This document shows positions 1 through 12,400 of a DNA stretch of 64,000 bases, one piece after another. Source of the DNA: Brugia malayi (taxonomy: Eukaryota > Nematoda > Chromadorea > Rhabditida > Onchocercidae). The notes beneath the pieces are model-generated. The model did no database searches, was not told the origin of the DNA, and saw only the letters and a list, made by a program, of their open reading frames with translations. The DNA lies in assembly GCF_000002995.4 (NCBI RefSeq), contig NW_025062476.1:2909001-2973000 (forward strand). The letters run 5' to 3'. Numbering within the stretch: the stretch's first letter is position 1; the number at the start of each line of letters is the position of its first letter. The translations under genes were made by a program, and so were the position numbers.

Positions 1-1014
1 CCTTTTCCAATTACTTCTTCTATTGGTCAGAAATTACTTATGTTAGATGTTTAAAATTATTAGTTTCAGCTTTTCATCTATAATTTATTAATTTATACTT
101 AAATTATTAATTTCTACAAAAATTATTAATTATAATTTATTATTAATTAACATCAAATATTTATCTGCATTGCTATGCTTTATTGCTTCGGTATAGGAAG
201 AGGTTCAAAATTAAAGCAAAATTTTTAAGTTCCATACACATTTACACTGTCAATCTAGTTTTGTGCTTTTTTATCCATATTGATTATGTAATTTAACTAG
301 TCATGTCAATATGATATTGCTTACTTTGATCATTTTTCAAATGATTTGTTATCATAAACAACTGTTATCATTTTTATTTTCATATTTTCTCGATTTTATG
401 AGAATAACGTAGGAGTAGCTACTTTATGTCACAAATTTTACTATGTATATTAGTTATTTCTTCTGTGTTACCTCTTTTCATTGACTAAATTAAATCATCT
501 GTTGTAGTTTAATCCGTTGCAATGATTTTTTCTTCTTTTCTCTTGTACTGTTTCTTTTTTATTTGAAGAATGCTATCCAAATTACACTTTCTATTCTTTA
601 AATTATATGCTTGCAGTGCATTTTTTTTTTTGCCAATATCATTTGTGATTTTTCTAAACTAATTTGATTTTTCGAATTTATTCGATTCGTTATCAATTAT
701 ATCTTAGGTGTTTTCCCTAAGCAGTAATAAATTGAGTTAATAAAAGAACAGTTTTCTTAATCATATCACGAAAAAAATGCATGAAAATTTCATTGTATTT
801 TTCTACATAGTATTTGATATTGCCAGAGCTTTACACCTGACATTCTGCGAATAGTTATTGATGTTAGACATGTTCAACTTTAATGAATTATAAAATGAAG
901 AGAAGATAATGATCCATAATACATTTTGAAATAAAATTCATTTGCAATTAGCTATTTAGAGGCAACGAAATTATATTAGTTAAAATAGATATTATTTGCA
1001 TGTGATAAATAACT
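1..1014. other. AT-rich DNA downstream of the secreted-protein gene
   Basis: No gene is supported here. The stretch is AT-rich with stops in all frames. It presumably includes the 3' UTR of the minus-strand gene ending at 1015, but no AATAAA was found close to the stop on that strand. The apparent plus-strand exon at about 1111-1150 (acceptor TTTGCAG, donor AAG|GTAAGC) is antisense to exon 5 of that gene and is better explained by it. Confidence 0.5.
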
Positions 1015-3101
1015 TTAATTGATAGAACCATAGCAAACTCGGAAAGATGTCACATAATTGCTATAAGCTTTGTGTCTTTCTTTCGATAATTTGCTCAAAT
1101 TATCTTTGCAGGTCTTACTTATCTTATCTCGATCGTATCTGAAAAGAAGGTAAGCTCATTTGTTATTGTAAATTAAGCAAATTGATAATTAGTAAATGTC
1201 ACTTCGTAAAATATATCAAAAGTTAAACTGTTGATTTTTAATCATTGTTACTTGTTTCGAAAGAACAAATATATATATATATTTCAAAAAATTAGGAATA
1301 AGAGGAAAAATTTTTCAAGAACTTAAGGATTTTTTATTTATATTGCCAGAGTCTTTTTGTAGATTTTTGAAATTATGTGAAATTGATATTTTCCAGTTAA
1401 TCTGTGTGAAGAAGCCTATTTAATACTTGAAGTCTATTTTATATTAGGATAGAAAATAAGTTAGAATTAATAATTTTAAACATAATAGCAGGGGGAGTTT
1501 TTTGAATTTTTTTAGCTTACGTATGGTGTGAATAGTATTTCAAATAATAAATTGGGTTAGCCATTGAAATGAAAATTCTAACAAGTAATTAAGAAAGTAA
1601 TTAGAATAAGTGTATGTATAATGTTTTCTTACTTCTTTGTAAAATAATTTGCATAAATAATTGTTATGTGAAGCAATTCTTGAATTTCTAAGAGTATTAT
1701 TAAGATTTAAATTTGTCAATATAATGAACTAAAACTAACAGGGTATCAGGTTTACATGATCTTGCGAATTTTTCAAGCAAACGAGTTTTTTCTCGTCTAC
1801 TATCTTTCAAACAATCATTTCTTTTAAATCGCATGAAATCCTTGGAGTAATCATTGTCAACTTCCTAAAAATGAAGAAAAAAAAAAAAAAAAAAGAACGA
1901 AGTAAACAATTTCAGAAATATAAACTTTTTGAAAGGTATCATTCCTAAATTTGTTGTTTGCAAAGTGATTTAATTAACATAAATCTCATAAAATACATGA
2001 TTAATTTTACCTGATCATGTTTATTATCACTACTACCATGTACATTTCGTCTTACTCGATTTTCTAATTTCTTAGAATATTTAAAATCATGATTTAAGTT
2101 AGGATCATCATGATGTATGTTTGATGAACTGCTGCTACATGCGCATTGTCGCTTTTTACGTCTTCCTTCCTTACAAGAATCCAATGCCTTTAGATAAAAA
2201 TAAGATAAAGTTTACATTTTAATATGTTCAATTATTTTTTTTAAATTTGAAGAGAAATGAAAGGAAAAATTTTTCAAATTAGTTCAATTCTAATGAAATT
2301 TTCTACACTAACCGTAAAGTAATTTTCATTAATTTGTTCAAAATTCTTCCAGGCAATATCGACAGCTGTATGGTTTTTACACTTCTCCAACTGCTCCTTA
2401 TTTTCAAGACATTTTAAATTAATTTGTCGTCCGCGTTTCTCAATTGCTCTTCGTGTTGTTATATCGTTGCATTTCTTCAAAAGAAAAAAAAAAAAAAAAA
2501 AAGTGAAAGGAACGAAACGGAACGGAAAAAGATTTAGTCAATTAATTAAAAATAACTTTTGTTTGGATCTATAAATTAAATTTCAGTAAAATATGAAATA
2601 ATGGATATTAAGCTGAAATTTGCATTATTAACAAAGTAAATTTAAAAAAAAAAAATTTATAAAATAAAATTTTATGTTAATTAAATTAGCAAATACATAA
2701 CAAATGAATAATTAATAGGCATATTTTTCATCTACATTTTCAACATTTTAATCACTGATAACTAACAATTGCTTTTATCAATTAAGAGAGAAAGTAGATT
2801 TATATATATGTATGACATCTGATAATATGTATGTATCATTAAATGAAGCACTGATAATATTATCAATTAAACAATAGTATTTAATCATTCTTAATAAAAT
2901 GAATGAATTTTAGTGTTTAAAAATTATATATTCCAATATGATTGCATACAAGTTAGGCATAAATTATATGTGAAATATGAAATTTCTCAAATGTTTTCAT
3001 TTTTTTCGATTTATTGAAATTTAATTTATAAAGCATACCAGAATTTCAGCAATTGATATTACCATTAAAAGAATAAAAATAATGAAGCCAAGAAGACGCA
3101 T
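1015..3101 (-). CDS. Secreted cysteine-rich protein, unrecognised, 5 exons (216 aa)
   Basis: Gene model built by hand on the minus strand. Exons: 3101-3039, 2474-2313, 2187-2011, 1864-1740, 1138-1015; all join in frame (phases 0,0,0,2) and each junction has GT/AG ends (for example CAG|GTAAAA after exon 3). Exon 1 encodes a typical signal peptide (MRLLGFIIFILLMVISIAEI), so export is likely. The mature part has ten cysteines (the first three near residues 23, 43 and 53, with a CAC pair at 90-92), one NHT glycosylation sequon at residue 55, and two furin-like basic sites (RRKKR at 84-88, RVRR at 119-122). It is rich in Lys/Arg/Asn/Asp. I do not recognise the family; a nematode-restricted secreted or pro-protein is an inference. 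The last exon could alternatively be absent, because exon 4 read through its donor reaches a TAA near 1700, but the clean acceptor and the 40-codon open frame of exon 5 favour the five-exon form. Confidence 0.68.
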
Positions 3102-5477
3102 ATTTGTTCAAATGATGAGAAAATATTTGAAAAATGTGAAATTTAAACGAAATAATAATAACACTAAGAATTGCTAATAGATAGGGTTGGATTGGAGAAC
3201 AGTTGTTCATGAAATATTGATTTATTCTCAATTGTAGTAAATTCATCTTTTCTATATAAATTATCAAAGTTTATTATGGATTAGTTTTTGAAGTTTATTT
3301 TCCGTTCTATTGATGAAAATTACTTAATTAAATTGGAATAGAACTACTATTTCTACTAGTATTACTGTTACTTATTATCAAATATCAAATTTACTATTAA
3401 TATCAAATACTAATTTTTTAATATATTTTATTTTGTTTGAAAGAAAATGAAAACAACCTCCACATAATGACGAAAAAATAATTGGAATGCAAAAAAAAAA
3501 AAAATTAGCAGAAATTAAATGAATAGCTTAATTCGACATTTCCGCTTACAAATGAAATTCAACAACTATTTTTTATATTCTGCTAACCTTATTATTATAT
3601 TATTTTTCTGGAATAAAAATAATTAAAGTTGCAAATACCGCAATTGCTCACATTGCTAATATTATGTGATAAGGATATTATGCTAATTGCTTATACAAAA
3701 AAAAAGATTGCAATTATAACTTGCAGAATGAATGTAATAAATGCATAAAAAGTAATATGTTGCAAATATTCCCTAATTAGTGATACAATTTTAAATTTTT
3801 TCTGCTAGGCAAATAAGCTTTTTTACTTATCGACTTTGAACTCTAACAATAAGTTCCGCTTATTTGTTAAGCAAAATTCATTCCTTTTTCTTAAACTTTC
3901 TTTTTTCTCAATTTTTCTTTCGTTTAAATGTATTATGTTATTTAAACTTTCAATATAAAACAATAATCCTTTATTTTTTAAATGGTTAAAAAACTATTTC
4001 TTAAACAAATAAGCTACCCTATCTGATCCATATCTAGTTGATAATTAACTATTTTACTTAAATATATTTGCTATGAAGAGTTACTTTATGCGATTCATAT
4101 TTTGGCATAAATTAGTAATAAAATTGGATGAATCATATTATTGTCATGATTTAGAAAGTTAATCAATTTGACATTGTTTGTTTAAATGAAGTACAAATGC
4201 TTTGTAAACAAATAAAGGTTGAAGTGACAAATTGTGTTTACAATAAATATTATTGTTTCAGTGATAGTAACATTCATTGAAAAAATATTATTGGAAAAAA
4301 AATTGAAAAATATTGTAAATAATATCTGAGCAATTATTAGCAATTCTATTAAGCATTTAAAAATTATTGTAATTGTTTGGATATGTTATCACTCATTTCA
4401 TTGTTATCACCTCATAACATATTAATTCATTGTAGTTTTACTTTCCAATGAATACATTTGTCATTTATTAACGTATAATAATGCTAGTTGTTAAATAATT
4501 TCTAAAAATTTAATCAAAGATTGATAAATATTTTAATATTACTATCGGAGCTTCCTTCCATGAAGTATTATCGGAGAAAGTTGCAGGAAAAATTTCATTG
4601 TTGAAATCTCATAATCACTTATATTAAATAAAGTCAGTTCAATTTTACTAAATTAGCATTTAAATTAATAAAATTGCAACTATCTGTTTATTCTTTCTTT
4701 AGCAATCGATAAATCAAAAATAATCTTTTGTCATTAATCGTTAAATTATTTTGCTAGTGATTAATGAATTCTAATTTCACAGGTAAATCCTTCCCAAAAG
4801 TTTAGATTTTTGAAATTAAGCGTAATTTCATTACGTGTATTAGCTATTTGCAATTTATTTATACAGCATATTTTTAAATTATTTATCACTGAAAAGCATT
4901 TACTGATTGTCATAATATTTATCAGAGTGGAAAAATTATGTAAGCAATTTACTTTTACTAGTAACTTCTACCTGTATTTACATTTTACATTTACCAAATT
5001 GATTTTAATTTTAATACCAAATAGAAGTTTTTCAGAAGATCTAAAACTAAGAACATAAACTGTTATGATAGATATCAATTTATTTAAATGAAAAAAAAAA
5101 TGACAAATAAAGAGCGCATTTGAACATTTAAGATTTCCAGGTGATCTTTCTTGGAGCATAAATTTTAGGATTGAAGAAATTTAGGATTTTTTTTTCTTCT
5201 TTCGACTTTAAATTTGATGAATTTGAATGCAAAAAATCAGCAGAAATGACTCACCCTCCGAACAATCAAATTTGGTTTATTTATCTGATTACAACTGAAT
5301 TGCATTCATTTCCTTTTCACATTTCAACTTTCCTCAAAATATCAATATTCTGCCATTTGGTGTCATCCTGGTTTGCTTTTCTGAATACACTTACTAATTT
5401 TTTTAAGTGAGAGTCTAGTTTGTCACCATTTAAGATAATTATTGATTTTAAAGAATCAATCAATTTGTTTATTCAAA

Positions 5478-5514
5478 ATGGGGGAAAAAAAAAACATGTT
5501 TTTTTTTCCCCCAT
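5478..5514. repeat. Near-perfect inverted repeat (G5A10 / T9C5 hairpin)
   Basis: The sequence reads ATGGGGG, ten A, CATG, nine T, CCCCCAT. The two arms pair over about 17 bases with one base of slack in the A/T part, around a palindromic CATG centre. It lies in otherwise plain AT-rich DNA and is not next to a recognised gene end. Confidence 0.8.
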
Positions 5515-6492
5515 CTTAAAAGATCGATCTCTGTTGATGGATAATCCTAATTTCAATCAATTTATTGAATTTTAAAATTTTCAATCAATTTGATAAAATA
5601 ACTAACATTTTCAACGATTGTTTAAATGCATTTAACGAATCAAATTAAGTGATACAGTTGAAAATATCTTTTGATTATTTTTAACTTGTAAAAGAGAAAA
5701 TTTTTTCATCCATCTAAATTGTTTGAAACACTTTTGAAATGATTTTCATCGTAAACATATTATCAAAGACATATTTTCAACCATATTGTTTAACATTTAA
5801 GTAACAATCGATATGTTAGTTGCATTCATTCAGTCAATTTGATAGCAAATATTGAAATTTTTAAAATTCAATAAATTACATTTTGCTATATAAATTACAC
5901 TTTGTTATAATTGTCAATTTAAAATATTTTCTGAACATTTCATATTTCCTATCCTATCATTGCTAATTTTCACATTATTTCCATCTAATAATTAATTACC
6001 AAGCATTATTTTAAGGTATAAGATTAGTACATAAGAATAGATAATAGATGTAATGATACGTTGAAAATTTCAATTAACTTTTAAAATAAAAGGTTCTGCA
6101 ATATTTTTTAAATTATTTATTGTTTGCCTATTTTTTATGTCATTGCAATGTTTATCATATCATTATCATTCGTATTACTCTCTTCTCTTCGCTTATCACT
6201 GTATGCAATCAGTGACTACTTGAAATTATATTTCAATGATCGATGAATCAATTTCGGTATACTGTAATACAAATGAAATGGTTAACTGTAAGCTAAACAT
6301 ATTAGTGGTTGATTTTGTGGCACATTTAATGATTGTGTTGATTAATCGAAACGATACTGTATCGTCATAGAACAAAGTGATTAATGTTTCAGTCTTATCT
6401 TAAATGATCAACAAAATTTTTATCGAGATTTTATCAAGATTAACAAAGAAGATTGTCAACTTCATTCTTAATAATAGCAAACGGAAAATGAC

Positions 6493-7190
6493 ATGTCATC
6501 TAGTTGGATTTTTAGCACTGATAAATTTAGTTCTTCGGTAAGTCTAAAAGAATTCTGTGAGCTAAAACTTATTTTACTTTGAAATTTTCAATAATTCGAA
6601 AAGTCTATTATTCTTGTATAGCAGCAATTCATACAATAAATAATGTAATTAATTTATCATAAGCTAATGACAAAATATGAAAACTTTCATATTATATATA
6701 TATATATATTTTGTTACATACAGTAAGAAGCACTCAATAGGATTGAAATTTGCTTTATGCATATCTATTTTGAGTATTCTAAAAATCTTTCATACTTCTT
6801 GAAAGACCATTTATAATGAAAGAAATGAAGTGCCTTTTCAAATTATTGAAAGAATTTTTGAATTATCTTCTTTAATTACAACACTTTCTTTCCTATTTTT
6901 CTTATTTTTTTTTTTCTTTGTGATCGAATTTCTCAGTACCAATGGAAAAGTATCGTATTGAAAATTCACTGAAATTACTGCATATTGTTTATTAATAAAA
7001 ATAAAAATTGTTTATGAATTATATATATATATACTGCTGATAATCTATATTTTTCAACATCTGTTTGTTTAAATTTTTTTTTTTTAAAGGTAGATTAAAA
7101 TTCTAAAGAAAAAGCAATTGCGCTAATTTGCTTTTATTTATCTTTTAGGTGAAAAAAAAACCGAGGAATTCTGGTTTTAAATCAAATTAA
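6493..7190 (+). CDS. Weak candidate two-exon short ORF
   Basis: An ATG at 6493 opens a 15-codon frame (MSSSWIFSTDKFSSS) that ends exactly at a strong donor, TCG|GTAAGT, at 6537. A good acceptor (TTTATCTTTTAG) at 7148 starts a segment, GTG AAA AAA AAA CCG AGG, in the matching phase that stops with TAA at 7188-7190 (VKKKPRNSGFKSN). Together they would make only 28 residues. A second ATG at 6490 in another frame reads like a signal peptide into the same donor, so the frame is uncertain. This could be the end of a larger gene or chance; no homology is recognised. Confidence 0.18.
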
Positions 7191-7342
7191 TTATTACTAC
7201 ATTCATCATCAGATCTGGATTATCTATCTGATATTAATAAATCTATGAGCCTAAAAGATTGTCATTATAGCTGTGACACTTATATTTCAATGTTTAATAA
7301 TGAATGAATGACTCAAGTGGCATCAATTGTCAACATTCTTAA

Positions 7343-7368
7343 CCCCCCCCCCCCCCCCCCCCCCCCCC
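7343..7368. repeat. Homopolymer run of 26 C
   Basis: Twenty-six consecutive C in a region that is otherwise about three quarters or more A+T. All other long homopolymers in the window are A or T. Confidence 0.95.
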
Positions 7369-8690
7369 ATATGCTTATTGATTTTTTCATATATCAAAAC
7401 TAAAAAACGTAGCAAATTATAAAGATTCAATTCATCTAATCATAAAAATCTTTCTTACTTGTTTGGATTATTCTCATCTATGCATGTGAACTTTGATCTA
7501 CGAATTTCAAATTCTGATATTTAAATTTATGTAATATTCCATTTACATTACAACTTTCGCCATAAACTTTTTCCTCTGAAAAAACAAGAAAGCCTCTTCA
7601 TTTCAAATCGCTTAAATTTTAAATTCAATAACTCATCGAGTACAATTATGTACAAATAATTTGCATGCAGTCACTTTTTAGCTTTTTGATATTTCCGCAT
7701 TTTTTCATCGACAAATAAACAACGATATTTTATGCCATTTATAAAATCTGAATTGAATGTTAACAAGTCAATTAATATAAAATGGTTAATCAAATTTGTC
7801 AGAATTTTGTTGAAAATAAAAGAAGCCATTTAAAACGAAAATAAGAACAAGAAATTATTAAAATATTTCTCTAATAGCTAATGTTTTTCTCATTAATCAT
7901 AAATATTTTATGCATATTTACCACTCATAATTTCAATTACAATGTATTAGTAGTGAAATGTTGGATAAATGAAGTGCTATGAGATATATATTGGCTGATG
8001 AATAATTATTAAATGTTGAGAAGAATGGATATTTGGTAGATAAATGAGAAACGGATGGAAGAGGAAGGAAAATAAATTGAAATTATATTGACTTTTTGAA
8101 AGTTCTTTTTTCCAAAACTTTGATCAAAGTGAAAATAAAAACGAAAAAAGATGAAAAGAAGCTATATCATTTCATTATGATGATGGTATACCTATTCAGT
8201 AATGCTTTCAACCTGAAATATGCTTAATGATTTCAGAACAATTTTGAAATCCCACCGTTTTATTGGAGTATAACTGCGTTACACAAAGAAAAGATTCATT
8301 TCACTTATTTCATCCACTTTTTGAGTCAAAAGAAAAAAGTCTAATGGAAGTCTTTTTAAGGAAAAGTGTGAAGTTGACATGAATTTAAAGTAACAAATTC
8401 AAGACAACATCGATCACGAACAACGACCGATTATGACTTGCAGTAACGCACTCAAACGATGGAAAATTAGAGCCAATGAGATCAAGGCAGCTAAGTAACA
8501 ACATTGTTGCAATGTACTTGTTGTCACTGAGTCTATATACCAGACATCTCTCGATATTTTTTTTTCTTTTTGAAATAGCAACCCTTGCTTTTCGCCTTCC
8601 TCAAAGTTGCCCTTTTCTATCACATCCTATTTTTTCCATAACGGAAAAATAATAAGTTTGCCAGTAACGATATCAAAATATAGGTAACGG

Positions 8691-9449
8691 TGGACATTCA
8701 TTTATTTAAAGACGATGCACAGAGTAACATAATTTAAATCTCAAAATTTTAAATTCCAAGTCTAGAAAACTGACAAATACAGTTTAAAACAAAAAGCTAA
8801 ACTGATTCTTGCATAACTAGAAATCTCAATTCTTTAAAATCTGGAAAGATGAGAAAAATTAACCAATTGCAAGTTATCCCAAATGGTGATAAAAATAAGA
8901 GAAATCCATAATTGAAATTAAATTTCAAATTAGTTATAAAAAACAGCAACAACAATGACTTGGCTTCCTACTACAACAATTACATTAGGACAACACTAAG
9001 TTTAAAGAAAAAAATGAACATTACACCATGAACTTAAGAACTACAGAACAAACCACGCACTTTTAGGTATACAAGAAAACGATGTATGAAATAAAAAAAA
9101 ATCACGCCCGCGAAAACGTAGATTGAATAGGCATAGGGATTTCATGAGTAAACAATGAATATAGATTGTTATATTATGGAATAGTGGGATTAAACAAAAA
9201 ATATCGTCATTATGAGAATTCATTGTAGGTGAAAACGAAATACCGTTGAATATTATTTTTAGCCAAGACATTGCATCTAATAAATTAAACCAAGTGCAGC
9301 AGGTGTAAACGGAATTCAGAAAATTCAGTGAATATGAAAATTAGCATTTGAGGTGCGTGTAACAACAAAAGAGATTACAATTAAAAAACTTTGCTCCATC
9401 TTCTCCTTTTTCTCTTAAATCGATCAACCAAATCAATGCAAGAAACAGC
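8691..9449 (-). other. Probable 3' UTR of the SR-protein gene
   Basis: This follows the TGA at 9450 on the minus strand. A minus-strand AATAAA (TTTATT at 8701-8706 on the plus strand) gives a plausible poly(A) signal about 750 bases after the stop. Open frames in this part (for example 8414-8623 and 9041-9271 minus) have no recognisable protein character. The exact cleavage site is not visible. Confidence 0.4.
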
Positions 9450-12400
9450 TCATTCAGCACCAACTGTTGCAGTAGAGTCGACTTCTGTAGTTTCAGTCTA
9501 AAGATACAAAAAGAGAATTTTGACCTTAAAACCATTGAAAACAATAGTAAAAAAAGAACTATAATTCAGTGAATTTTTTGAACAAAAAGAGAAAAAGACC
9601 ATTCAAAAATTTTGGCCTATGTTAAACTATATTTAAAACCTGAAGAGAAGAAATGTAGATAAACATTGAAAAAAACACACTACTTTCCAAAGCAATTCCC
9701 ATTATTGTGTTGCTAGCAGAAAAAATCACCTCTATGATTACCTACTGCAAGATTTAAAAAATTCCATCTAATCTAAAAAGGACAACATAACATACTAAAA
9801 AAGGAAATGAATGCTTATAATAAACACCTACTTCGTTCATTTCTATTCAACATAAATATGTTATGTATATTCATGAGCTTCACTTAACTGCAAGAAGCAA
9901 AAACCCCAACCTCCTCTGTGTCACTCTTTTTTTTCTTCAGTTCCGGTGTGACAGCATCGTTACTGGTCTCCGAATCGTCACCATTCTTTTCACCGTCATC
10001 ATTTGCACCAGATGTGCGCTTACGATTCTAAAATTCCAATTCAAATTAAAAGATAATCAACTGACAGAATAAAACATTTGTCCATCGAATAAATGGCTCT
10101 TCCTTTTAAATATAACTTTTACTGAGAAATTAAAGAGAAGTTGAACAAATGCTTAGTAAGCAAATGTCTTCAATGTTTTCAAAAAATGAAAAAATAAAAC
10201 GAAACAAAAACAAAAAACCCGAAAGAAATCACAACGCTTATATTTTCCCGCCAATCGACATCCCTTTATATTAAATAAGATTTAAGAACCAAATAAAAAA
10301 TTGAAGAGTAGAAAAAGCTAAAAGTTAGTTGAAATTCGTAACAAATATCTTTCTTCTTTTGAGCACAAAAAACTTTTGAAATATTTAAAAGAAAAGGAAC
10401 ATTTCTTGTGTTATTGGCAGTAACCGCGTTTCCAGTATGTTCCTCGCCATTCTTTGCTTTCTTGTGGCTATCAGTTACAGCTGCTGCTACACCTGAATGT
10501 TCGTTACCGTCGACACTGCCATTTTTCTTCTCTTCGTCACCCGATGCCGCTGATGAGCCCGAGTTGGTACGCGATCGACTACAAATCATCGAGATCAACA
10601 TATTCTGAACCGAAAATTTTGTCTACCTAGAGAGCGCAGCTATAACACAGCTAAGCTTACCTGATTATCACCAAACCATTACAAACTATCAAGAAATCTT
10701 TTTTTTTTTTTTCTTAAGAAATAACTGGGATGCAGAAATACCCCAACAGCATAATAATTCTAAAATATGATGACCCTAGTGTACGTCAACTTCAGTAATA
10801 TCCACCTATAACTGCCATGAACTGAAGAAAGCTTATACAAAATGATATTACACTACAAATTCATTTTGTTGTAACCGGAAACGAAGAAAATTAGATGATA
10901 GAAAAAACACACACACACAACACGAAGGATTCCCAAAGTTACCAAAAATGGTAATCGAAAATTTATTAGGCATACAGAAACTAAAACTCAGTCCATACAT
11001 AGCTGATGGATATTAGAATCCATAACTAGTAATATGGATCTACTACTGACTTAGAATTTAAGACTGAAAAAAAAAATATATATAAATGTAACAAAAATTC
11101 AAAACTAACGACAATTTCTCATTATACAAACCTTCTCTCCTCAGATGGGCTTCGTTCAGTTTCTTTCGTGGTTTCCGAATGCTTTCCCCCCGCTCCTGCC
11201 TGCTTTTCTTCGACAGCAGCAACCTGGAAGATGGCCAAACATAAGGTTGACTGGATTCTGGACATATACGTACGTGTCCGTACCCTTTAGTACGTGCAGA
11301 CAAATGCAATTCAGATGCAGTTGCAGAATAAATAAAAATGCATTGCAAGCATCGGAACGCACAGTGATAATGAACAATGTCACACACCTGCACAGTTTGT
11401 CCATCCACTTCTTTGCCGCTCATTTTCTCAAGTGCTTTTGTTGCGCTTTCACGAGAGGTATACCCAATGACACTGAAAATAATTAATCTGTATATAATTA
11501 ATATTACACAGAAAAGCACTCGTAATCATCCGGATCAAGATTCTATAAATTTATCAGCAGATAATATCGAAATAACAGTTTTAGTTGATACAATTAAAAC
11601 TGTTATTTCGAGACTTCGACGCCTTGGGAGGGTTTTTCCAGGGGAAACATCCAAGGTGCCTACAAACAGAGTATACTTTTAGTGAATATCAAATATTTGT
11701 ATGTAACTCTTAACAATCTAATATCAAACAAATTACTTAAGATAATAAAGAGCATATTCAGCAGGAAACAGTAAAAAGAGAAATTAATCTAAACTGCCAT
11801 ATCAATCCATGACAGTATGATAAGTTTTCACCTTTGGTGATACCTACAAATAATACCTTCACGTCACAATGAAACTTCTAACAAAATCACACAGCATAGC
11901 AATAAATTATATCCTAATCCAACCTAATCGCTTCATTAAATTTCCCATCTATAGATGATAAAATTCACAAATATGCAAAAGCAACTATGGCAGCAGCACA
12001 CAGAAAAAGCGTGGCATACGATACTAAGTGCATTTTTCCTTTAGTTCAACATGAAACATGCGACCAACTACTAACTATAGAAAAGTATTATGTATATCAT
12101 CCATGGATGTCAATCTAATTTTACTTAAAAAATTATTAAATGAAAATATATAACTCATTTATACGAAGAACATACGAAACATTTCGGAAACGTAAAAACT
12201 GCGAAGCAATAAAATTCAGGAAACTGACTAAAAAAGAAATACACAGTTATGGAAACATTACGCACAGGCAAATAGATTCTACTCGATTTTCTTTATTGAA
12301 ATAAACTGCCAGTGTGAATTCACTATATGAAACTATACGTTTAAGTTGCATTAAAAATGCATTAGGGATCAGAAAGTCAACTAAACAAATCCTTCCTGAC

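Larger units (their letters stand above)
3102..8690. other. Long AT-rich intergenic region
   Basis: About 5.6 kb between the start of the secreted-protein gene and the likely 3' end of the SR-protein gene. Open frames are short and of low complexity. Notable contents, listed separately, are a hairpin at 5478-5514, a 26-base C run at 7343-7368, (TA)n tracts near 6694 and 7019, and a weak candidate exon pair at 6493-6537 / 7149-7190. The left end should hold the promoter of the minus-strand secreted-protein gene, but no specific element was recognised. Confidence 0.5.

Noticed and set aside
1111..1150. Plus-strand exon with TTTGCAG acceptor and AAG|GTAAGC donor
   Set aside because: The minus strand of the same segment is the start of a 40-codon exon that fits the phase of the secreted-protein gene, which is better supported.
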